This document shows positions 33,629 to 40,097 of a DNA stretch of 64,000 nucleotides, piece by piece. Position 1 is the stretch's first letter; every line of letters begins with the position of its first letter. A program made the position numbers and the translations under genes. The notes beneath the pieces were generated by a model, which was not told the DNA's origin, did no database searches, and was given only the letters and a program-made list of their open reading frames with translations. Origin of the DNA: Actinophytocola sp044466355 (GTDB lineage: Bacteria; Actinomycetota; Actinomycetes; Mycobacteriales; Pseudonocardiaceae); NCBI RefSeq assembly GCF_044466355.1, contig NZ_JBITMQ010000002.1, forward strand, positions 496,001 to 560,000, in the 5' to 3' direction.

Positions 33629-34956
33629 CACAACCGGACTTCGCGGTCGAGGTCTACCAGAACGAGTACCTGGCGTCGGGCACGACCGAGGTCAACGCGA
33701 TCGTCACCGTGACGGCGAGCGGCGCGCCCACCGGGCCCGCCACCTCCGGCGGCGCCGCCGAGGTGGTCATCGTCGACTGCTCCGGGTCGATGCACGTGCC
33801 GCGCACGAAGCTGTCGTCGGCGAAGCAGGCCACCGCCGCCGCCATCGACACGCTCCGCGACGGTGTCGAGTTCGCGGTCGTGGCGGGCACCGACGAGGCG
33901 CGGCTGGTGTACCCGTACCAGCACGGCATGGTCGTGGCGTCGCCGCAGACCCGTGCCGAGGCCAAGCAGGCGGTCACGCAGCTCGCCGCGAACGGCGGCA
34001 CCGCGATCGGCAAGTGGCTCGCGCTCGCCGACTCGCTGTTCGCCACGTCGCGGGCGCCGATGCGGCACGCGATCCTGCTGACCGACGGCCAGAACATGCA
34101 CGAGACGCCGCGCCAGCTCGCGTCGGTGCTGCAGCAGGTGACCGGCCACTTCGTGTGCGACTGCCGAGGTGTCGGCACCGACTGGGAGGTCAAGGAGCTG
34201 CGGACGATCGCCGACACGCTGCTCGGCACCGTCGACATCGTGGCGCAGCCGGAGGACCTGGAGGCCGACTTCCGCGCGATGGCAGCCGGGGCCATGGACA
34301 AGGCGGTCGCGGACGTGTCGTTGCGGCTGTGGACCCCGCAGGGCGCGACCGTGAAGTTCGTCAAGCAGGTGGAGCCCACGCTCACCGACCTCACCGGCCG
34401 CCGCACCGACACCTCACCGCGCGAGGGCGACTACCCGACCGGTTCGTGGGGGTCGGAGACCCGCGACTACCACGTCTGCGTGCAGGTCCCCGTCGCGGCG
34501 ACCGGCGAGAAGATGATGGCGGGCCGGGTGAGCCTGGTCGTCCCCGGCACCGGCGGCAACCCGGACCAGGTGCTCGGCAAGGGCCGCATCCTCGCGGTGT
34601 GGACCGACGACACAGCGCTGTCGACCCGCATCAACCGCGAGGTCGCGCACTACACCGGGCAGGCGGAGCTGGCGGAGGCGATCCAGGAGGGGCTGGAGGC
34701 GCGCAAGGCCGGTGACGTGGAGACGGCGACCGCGAAGCTGGGCCGGGCCGTGCAGCTCGCGACGGAGACCGGCCACTCGGACACCGCGAAGCTGCTCGCG
34801 AAGGTCGTGGACGTGGAGGACGCGCGGACCGGCACCGTGCGGCTCAAGCGCAAGGTCGAGGCGGTCGACGAGATGACGCTGGACACCCGGTCGTCGAAGA
34901 CGATGCGGGTGCGCAAGAAGCAGCCGGACGCTCTGCCGGAGTCAGAGGGGGCCTGA
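33625..34956 (+). CDS. von Willebrand factor A domain protein of the PknG operon
   Basis: A 443-residue cytoplasmic protein. The VWA domain spans about 45-225 with an intact MIDAS: DCSGS (Asp51, Ser53, Ser55), a GGTAIG threonine and LLTDGQ aspartate. A beta-rich middle domain follows (240-340), then a helical tail (350-410) and a basic, Ser/Thr-containing end (TLDTRSSKTMRVRKK). VWA proteins with MIDAS bind partners through a metal. Coupled translation with PP2C (GTGA) and FHA (one shared base) suggests a common complex. The tail is a possible phospho-acceptor for PknG, which is inference. Confidence 0.88.
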   Translation: MTQPDFAVEVYQNEYLASGTTEVNAIVTVTASGAPTGPATSGGAAEVVIVDCSGSMHVPRTKLSSAKQATAAAIDTLRDGVEFAVVAGTDEARLVYPYQHGMVVASPQTRAEAKQAVTQLAANGGTAIGKWLALADSLFATSRAPMRHAILLTDGQNMHETPRQLASVLQQVTGHFVCDCRGVGTDWEVKELRTIADTLLGTVDIVAQPEDLEADFRAMAAGAMDKAVADVSLRLWTPQGATVKFVKQVEPTLTDLTGRRTDTSPREGDYPTGSWGSETRDYHVCVQVPVAATGEKMMAGRVSLVVPGTGGNPDQVLGKGRILAVWTDDTALSTRINREVAHYTGQAELAEAIQEGLEARKAGDVETATAKLGRAVQLATETGHSDTAKLLAKVVDVEDARTGTVRLKRKVEAVDEMTLDTRSSKTMRVRKKQPDALPESEGA

Positions 34957-35630
34957 TGGCGACCTGCCCGCAGGGCCACGCGTCGGCCGACGAGGAGTTC
35001 TGCGACGTCTGCGGCCGCGAGATCGGCGGCACGCAGGCGGCCGCGGTCCCGGACGCGCCCGCGGTGGCCGAGCCGGACCTGCCCGCCGCGGGTGCGGTGT
35101 GCAAGGTGTGCGGCGCGGAGCTGGCGGGCAGGTTCTGCGAGGCGTGCGGGCACGACTCGATGGCCCCGGCCCCTGCCCCGGCGGCGCCGGTGCCGCCCGT
35201 CCCGGCCGACCGTCTCCCCGAGGCGACGACGTGGACGGCGACGGTCACCGCGGACCGCGCGTACTACGACTCGGTGATGGCGGTGGACGGCCCGGACGCG
35301 GCGGGGATCGCGTTCCCGCCGTACTGCCCGGACCGGCACTTCCCGCTGGCGGGCGAGCAGGTCAGCATCGGCAGGCAGAGCCGAAGCCGCGGTATCCAGC
35401 CCGACATCGATCTCATCGGGCCGCCGGAGGACCCTGGCGTGTCCCACCTGCACGCCGTGCTGCTGGCGGGCGAGGACGGCGCGTGGTCCATTGTGGACCT
35501 GGACTCGGCGAACGGCACCGTCGTCAACGACGAGCCGAACCCGTTGCGCCCCAACACACCGAGGCCGCTCGCGGAGGGCGACCGCGTGTACCTCGGCGCG
35601 TGGACGCTGATCACGCTGCGCCGGGCGTGA
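34956..35630 (+). CDS. FHA-domain protein with two N-terminal zinc ribbons
   Basis: A 224-residue protein. Ribbon-like motifs lie at residues 4-19 (Cys4/His8/Cys16/Cys19) and 49-64 (Cys49/52/61/64). A Pro-rich linker leads to the FHA domain (about 125-223) with the phosphothreonine-binding pattern SIGRQS, VSHLHA and DSANGTVVND. FHA domains read phosphothreonine. It lacks the N-terminal phospho-acceptor motif of GarA, so it looks like a reader rather than a GarA copy. Last gene of the operon; its ATG shares one base with the VWA stop. Confidence 0.93.
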   Translation: MATCPQGHASADEEFCDVCGREIGGTQAAAVPDAPAVAEPDLPAAGAVCKVCGAELAGRFCEACGHDSMAPAPAPAAPVPPVPADRLPEATTWTATVTADRAYYDSVMAVDGPDAAGIAFPPYCPDRHFPLAGEQVSIGRQSRSRGIQPDIDLIGPPEDPGVSHLHAVLLAGEDGAWSIVDLDSANGTVVNDEPNPLRPNTPRPLAEGDRVYLGAWTLITLRRA

Positions 35631-35702
35631 CCACGCGCCGAAGGGGTCCTTCAGCACACCGGAAGCCGCGCTCGAAGCCCACCGATGCGCCAGGATGGGC
35701 AC

Positions 35703-36008
35703 ATGAGCATCGTGAAGATCAACGCGCTGACGGTTCCCGAGGACATGCGCGAGACCCTCGAACAGCGGTTCTCGTCGCGTGCGGGCATGGTGGAAAGCTC
35801 CGACGGCTTCGAGTGGTTCGAACTGCTGCGGCCGATCGACGGCACCGACAAGTACCTGGTCTACACGCGCTGGCGCAGCGAGGAGGACTTCCGCGCGTGG
35901 ATGGAAGGCTCGATGCGGCAGGGCCACGGCGGCGGCAACCCGGCCGCGACGGGCTCTGAGGCGTGGTCGTTCGAGGTCGTCCAGCAGGCGGCGCCGAAGC
36001 AGGCGTAG
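35703..36008 (+). CDS. haem-degrading monooxygenase, MhuD-like (ABM fold)
   Basis: A 101-residue ferredoxin-like (ABM) protein. The residues known to matter in M. tuberculosis MhuD are at the same positions: Asn7 (KINALTV), Trp66 (DFRAWMEG) and His75 (RQGHGGG, the haem ligand). It should break down haem to release iron. ATG 35703 is chosen. It is separated from the signalling operon by 72 bases that include only a weak hairpin, so read-through is possible, but it has no obvious functional tie to it. Confidence 0.85.
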   Translation: MSIVKINALTVPEDMRETLEQRFSSRAGMVESSDGFEWFELLRPIDGTDKYLVYTRWRSEEDFRAWMEGSMRQGHGGGNPAATGSEAWSFEVVQQAAPKQA

Positions 36009-36081
36009 CTGGCGAGAATCCGTCGGTACCCGGCACTGTCGCCGGTGTTCGGAGCACGGACGACGGCCTACGTTCGGCGGC

Positions 36082-36501
36082 ATGATGATCGTTGCCGCCG
36101 TGCTCGTCGGCGTCGTGTACGTGTGCCTCAACTCGCTGATCCGGTCCGACGAGACGCGCCGCCGGTTCAACGCCCTCATGGTCGGCGGCGCGGGCGCCGC
36201 CTACCTGTCGGGTGGCGGGCTGGGCATCTGGGAGTTCGTGTTCACCGCCGTCGTCACGTACGTCGCGTACCGCGGCCTCGAGTCGTGGACCTTCATCGGG
36301 ATCGGCTGGCTGCTGCACACCGCGTGGGACGTCGTCCACCACGTGCGCGGCGAGCCGATCGTCCCGTTCGCCGACCACAGCTCGCTGGGCTGCGCGATCT
36401 GCGACCCCGTGATCGCGGTGTGGTGCCTGGCTGGCGGCCCGGCCGTCCTGGGGTGGCCGGGCCGCCGACGGGGTCAGGCCACCGCCTCCAGCGGGTTGTA
36501 G
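36082..36501 (+). CDS. small membrane protein, DUF6010-like
   Basis: A 139-residue protein with four helices (MIVAAVLVGVVYVCLNSLI, ALMVGGAGAAYLSGGGLG, WEFVFTAVVTYVAYRGL, FIGIGWLLHTAWDVVHH). The YLSGG, HTAWDVVHH and PFADHSSLGCAICDPVIAVW motifs resemble DUF6010 proteins. The conserved His/Asp/Cys suggest a metal or catalytic role in the membrane, unknown so far. TACGTT (36069-36074) lies seven bases before ATG 36082, so the mRNA is probably leaderless. Its 3' end overlaps the convergent esterase gene by 28 bases. Confidence 0.75.
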   Translation: MMIVAAVLVGVVYVCLNSLIRSDETRRRFNALMVGGAGAAYLSGGGLGIWEFVFTAVVTYVAYRGLESWTFIGIGWLLHTAWDVVHHVRGEPIVPFADHSSLGCAICDPVIAVWCLAGGPAVLGWPGRRRGQATASSGL

Positions 36502-37271
36502 TAACCGCCCCGCTGGCCGGACGCGTTCGGGTGGTACGACTCGTCCATCGGCCAGGTGACGCTGTTGATCCAGCGCGTGCCGGCCGCGCAGATCTCGTGT
36601 CCGTCGAACGTCCTGCGCGCGTCGATGTAGGTGAACCCGTACGCGCCGGCGCGGCCGGAGATCACCGACGCGAGCACGTCGGACGACTGGTTGATCGCGG
36701 CCCGCTTGGTCTCGCTCAGGCCGCCCCAGCAGTAACCGTTGAGGTGGTAGATGTGCGGGTAGCCGAGCACGACCACCCGTGCGTACGGCGCGCGGCTGCG
36801 GATCTGGGTGTAGACGTTGTTCAGCCGGCCCGGCAGGGTGGTGCGCGCGAAGTCCTGCGCTTCCTGGTTGCGCCGGACGCATTCGGCGTCCGAGCTGGTG
36901 TTGCAGGTGATCATGACGTCGGCGAAGCCGGCGTCGTTGCCGCCGATCGAGATGGTCACCAGCGCGGTGCTCGACGTGACCGCCGAGATCTGGCTGTTGA
37001 GCACGTTGCTGGTCTGCGCGCCGGAGCAGGCGACGAACGCGAACGACGACGGCGCGTTCGCGTTCGCCCACAGCTGCGGGTAGGAGTTCGCACTGCGCTT
37101 GCAGCTACCGCTGCTGCCGTAGCTGCCGGCGCCCGTGCCGGACGAGTAGGAGTCACCGAGCGCGACGTACCGGCCGGTCGCGGCCGACGCGGGCGCCGCC
37201 AGCCCGATCGCTGTCGCCGCGGCGACGGCGGTGACCAGAGCGGAGCGGAGAACGGATCGTGGGAACCGCAC
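36474..37271 (-). CDS. secreted SGNH-family esterase/lipase
   Basis: A 265-residue secreted hydrolase. The signal peptide ends at ASA before ATGRYVALGDSYSSG, which holds the catalytic Ser. GGNDAGF supplies the Gly/Asn oxyanion residues, and SYHPNASG the catalytic His. Six Cys suggest disulfides, as in Streptomyces extracellular lipases. GTG 37271 with GGAGGT upstream is the start. It would release fatty acids from lipids or esters outside the cell. Confidence 0.9.
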   Translation of the reverse strand: MRFPRSVLRSALVTAVAAATAIGLAAPASAATGRYVALGDSYSSGTGAGSYGSSGSCKRSANSYPQLWANANAPSSFAFVACSGAQTSNVLNSQISAVTSSTALVTISIGGNDAGFADVMITCNTSSDAECVRRNQEAQDFARTTLPGRLNNVYTQIRSRAPYARVVVLGYPHIYHLNGYCWGGLSETKRAAINQSSDVLASVISGRAGAYGFTYIDARRTFDGHEICAAGTRWINSVTWPMDESYHPNASGQRGGYYNPLEAVA

Positions 37272-37321
37272 TGTTACCTCCACAGGGATGCAGGGTTTCG
37301 CGCCCATGATCCGATGTGGAC

Positions 37322-37349
37322 GGCCCGTCGGGAATCCACCCGACGGGCC
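37322..37349 (-). terminator. terminator hairpin after the second SGNH gene
   Basis: Perfect 11-base arms GGCCCGTCGGG (37322-37332) and CCCGACGGGCC (37339-37349) enclose a 6-base loop. It separates the two SGNH genes, so they are probably transcribed independently. Confidence 0.75.
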
Positions 37350-37387
37350 TTAACGTTGCCAGTTTCCCACGTGAACGGAGCAGTGGG

Positions 37388-38656
37388 TTACCCGACGGAC
37401 ACGCTCCCGTCACCCTGACGGACGCATGACACCTGCCTGCTACCCGTCGTTGCCGCGCCGGACAGGCACTGGCCGAGCACGCCGTACCCGCCCGCGTTCG
37501 GGTGCCACGACTCCTGGCACGTCTGGAAGTAGTCCACGCAGGTGCCCGCGATCCGCTGGATGGCGATCTTGTCCTTGCCCGCGAGGTCCGTCACGAACGT
37601 CCCGCTCGGGCCGTCCATCAACCGGATCGGGGTGGCGAGCGCGTTGCCCGGGCTCCCGTCCCGTTCGCACAGGCGCGCCCCGTTGAACGCGCCCTGCACG
37701 TTCAGGTACACGAGGTCGGCGGCGGGGAACTCGGCCGACAGCGTGCTGTGCGCGGACTGCACGATCCGGCCCAGTGCCTGGGAGAACAGGTGTCCCGCCG
37801 CGAGGCTCGCCCGGTGGGCCGGGCAGCCCGCCGCGTACCGTTCGGCACCCAGCGCGCGGAACTTGTCGCGGTCGTCCGCGCGGCCGTCCTCCTCGTGGTA
37901 GCGCTGCGCGTAGTCCTGCGGCAGCGGGTTCGTGTAGTCCTGGAACACCACGCGGTGCTGCCCGTCGGCGTCCACCTGGTCCACAGTGGTCAGCAGGGCG
38001 CGCAGGGCGTTCGTGGTCTCCGTGGTCGCCGCGGCCACCTCGGCGTCGGTCGCGAGGTCGCCGATCGTGCAGGGTTCCTGGGGCGGGTCGCCGGCCCAGA
38101 ACTCCCACCAGCCGGTCCAGGCGTCGGCGATGAACCGGTTGGCGCACACCGAGGCGGCGTCGCCGAAGGTGAACGAGCTGTTGTTCGAGCCGAGCCCGAC
38201 CAGGACGAGGTCGATGTCGTGGGTCCGCGCCACGCCGCGGAGTTGGTCGAGCTGCGCGGCGACCATGCGGCCCTTGTCCCGGTTCGCCGACGGGCTGGTG
38301 ATGTCGTGCGGCTGACCGCCGGAGCAGGCGAGGTTGAACCGGTCCTGGATGCCCGGCAGGGTCGCGCGGAACAGCGACGCGTTCGGCGACCGGTGGCAGA
38401 AGTAGGCGTTGTCGTTGGCCGCCGACCAGCCGGGGAACCCTTGCGAGACCCCGTTGACGTCGGTGACGGCGGAGTAGTCACCGCCACCCTCGCCGGAGAT
38501 GAAGCTGTCGCCGAGTGCGACGGCGGCCGTCGGCAGGGCGGTGGGCAGGGCGGCTGGTTCCGCCGCCGACGCGGGCAGCACCACCGCGCCGGCGGCCGTG
38601 ACGGCCACCGTGACAACCGCGGTGACCGCCACGAGGTAACGCTTGAGCAGGGACAT
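37388..38656 (-). CDS. secreted SGNH/GDSL-family hydrolase (larger type)
   Basis: A 422-residue secreted protein. Signal peptide to about residue 33 (VVLPASA-AEPAA), catalytic Ser in ALGDSFISGEGG, oxyanion block VGLGSNNSSF, catalytic His in SWHPNAGGYGV. The about 390-residue mature form has long insertions and eight or more Cys, so it is a different subgroup from the neighbour at 36474. ATG 38656 has GGGAGG upstream. Substrate unknown; probably an extracellular esterase. Confidence 0.88.
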   Translation of the reverse strand: MSLLKRYLVAVTAVVTVAVTAAGAVVLPASAAEPAALPTALPTAAVALGDSFISGEGGGDYSAVTDVNGVSQGFPGWSAANDNAYFCHRSPNASLFRATLPGIQDRFNLACSGGQPHDITSPSANRDKGRMVAAQLDQLRGVARTHDIDLVLVGLGSNNSSFTFGDAASVCANRFIADAWTGWWEFWAGDPPQEPCTIGDLATDAEVAAATTETTNALRALLTTVDQVDADGQHRVVFQDYTNPLPQDYAQRYHEEDGRADDRDKFRALGAERYAAGCPAHRASLAAGHLFSQALGRIVQSAHSTLSAEFPAADLVYLNVQGAFNGARLCERDGSPGNALATPIRLMDGPSGTFVTDLAGKDKIAIQRIAGTCVDYFQTCQESWHPNAGGYGVLGQCLSGAATTGSRQVSCVRQGDGSVSVG

Positions 38657-38797
38657 CACGGGCCTCCCGACCGGCCACAAACGTGAATAAGTTTCACGCC
38701 GATGACACCAGTCCGCGACCCACTCGTCAAGATCCTCGTTGCTTTAGCGCATCCGTTCGAGCACGTCGGGTAATGCGGGGCGGCCATCCGGCGGGTT

Positions 38798-38831
38798 TTT
38801 GTCACGCAGTGGCATGACAAAGCGTGACAAA
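38798..38831. promoter_or_regulatory. inverted repeat upstream of the TGT-like gene
   Basis: TTTGTCACGC (38798-38807) and GCGTGACAAA (38822-38831) are perfect 10-base arms 14 bases apart, and the spacer holds a further TGACAA. The centre lies 46 bases before ATG 38861. The repeats look like a regulator binding site; the rest of 38657-38860 shows no gene. Confidence 0.55.
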
Positions 38832-38860
38832 CAGGCAGCGGACAGTGCACGGTGTAGGAC

Positions 38861-39907
38861 ATGGCCCAGCCCAGGGTCGACGACCTATTACGCCGACTAC
38901 TCGTCCAGTGCGCGCCGGAGCAGGCGGTCACGGCCGCCGACATCGCCACCGGCTACCGCTCCGGGCTCGTGGTGACCGGTCCCAAGCCGCGCCACACGGT
39001 CCGCCACTTACGCCGCACCGGCTACGCAGGCCCGATCCTCTGCGACGCCGGTCGCTACAGCGGTAGCCACCCGCTTCGCGCGGGTGCCGGTCTACGCGGC
39101 GCGTGGACAGCGGAACAGCACGACCTCGGCCTCGTCGCCCTCACCGACTCCGGATACCTCTCCCCCGGCGACTGGCCGGGACTGCACCGGCTGCTGGCCG
39201 ACGCGCGAGGCCACCCACCACCACTGCTCGTGACGCTGCCGCTGGGCGCGGGCTGGTTCGCGGTGCCCGCCTGGATCGACCGGCTCGTCGCCACGCTGAA
39301 CAACGCGCGCCTGCCGGTCGCGGTCGCGGTGGTCGGCGAGTCCTTCGCCACCCGCTACGTCACGCGCGGCCTGGTCCGGTTGCTGACCGTGACCGTGCCG
39401 GTCGTGCTGCTGCGGTCGGACATCGGCGCGCTCGGCGCGGTCTGCCACGGCGCGCACGCGGGCGCGCTCGCCACCACGTCGGGACTGTTCGTGCCCGCGC
39501 TGCTCGGTCACCACCGGCCCGCGGTGCTCGCGCGGATCGTCGAGCGGACGCCCGGGCTCGCGGACCTGTGGCCGTGCGGCTGCCCGGAGTGCGGCGGCGG
39601 TGTGCCCGGCGACCTGTCGCCCGACGGGATCTACCGGCACTCGCTGCACGCCCAGCTGGCGCTCGGCGACCGGCTGCTGTCCGCGCGGCGCGACCTCACG
39701 GCCATGACCGGGGCGTGGCGTGCGCAGTGCGAGCAGGCGCTGTCGGTGCACGAGGAGATCGCGGACCTCATGCCGCCCTGGCCGGTGCCGCCCGCACTGC
39801 GCTGGTGGCGCGACGCTCAGCCGCCATCGGTCGGCGCGTCCGTGCCGCGCCAGAACTCCTACGACGCGAGCGACCGGCGGGAACGGATCGACCGGCGCAC
39901 CTCGTAG
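38861..39907 (+). CDS. orphan tRNA-guanine transglycosylase-like barrel protein
   Basis: A 348-residue protein without signal peptide. Alternating strands (SGLVVTG, GPILCDAGRYSG, LGLVALTDSG, LLVTLPL, PVAVAVVGES, PVVLLRSD) suggest a TIM barrel. CDAGRYSG resembles the DSGG active-site strand of tRNA-guanine transglycosylases, and Cys239-x-Cys241-x2-Cys244 with Tyr258, His260 and His263 resembles their zinc site. The catalytic nucleophile is not evident, so the activity is uncertain. Codons 10 and 50 are TTA. No queuosine or dpd-type DNA-modification genes are adjacent. An inverted repeat lies just upstream. Confidence 0.6.
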   Translation: MAQPRVDDLLRRLLVQCAPEQAVTAADIATGYRSGLVVTGPKPRHTVRHLRRTGYAGPILCDAGRYSGSHPLRAGAGLRGAWTAEQHDLGLVALTDSGYLSPGDWPGLHRLLADARGHPPPLLVTLPLGAGWFAVPAWIDRLVATLNNARLPVAVAVVGESFATRYVTRGLVRLLTVTVPVVLLRSDIGALGAVCHGAHAGALATTSGLFVPALLGHHRPAVLARIVERTPGLADLWPCGCPECGGGVPGDLSPDGIYRHSLHAQLALGDRLLSARRDLTAMTGAWRAQCEQALSVHEEIADLMPPWPVPPALRWWRDAQPPSVGASVPRQNSYDASDRRERIDRRTS

Positions 39908-40097
39908 TCGGCGCACCTCATGGCCGAGGGGCATGGCACGAGCCTGCGCGAGAGCGACGGAGCGGACGCCGTCTGGACTGAGGAGCGCGGTGAAGGGGGA
40001 AGGGGAGGTGGGCGGGGCGCTAGCGCCGAGCACGCGACGAGGGAAGACGGCGTGCTAGCGGAGGAGCGGAGCGCGGGGATGCAACACTGTTGGCATC
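39908..40097. other. gene-free, purine-rich intergenic stretch
   Basis: These 190 bases before the helicase gene contain a G/A-rich run (about 39990-40020) and a perfect 12-base palindrome GGCGCTAGCGCC (40016-40027). I see no ORF with coding character and no clear promoter boxes. Confidence 0.5.

Noticed and set aside
35631..35702. Terminator after the FHA gene
   Set aside because: Only a five-base hairpin (GAAGG/CCTTC) is visible, too weak to call.
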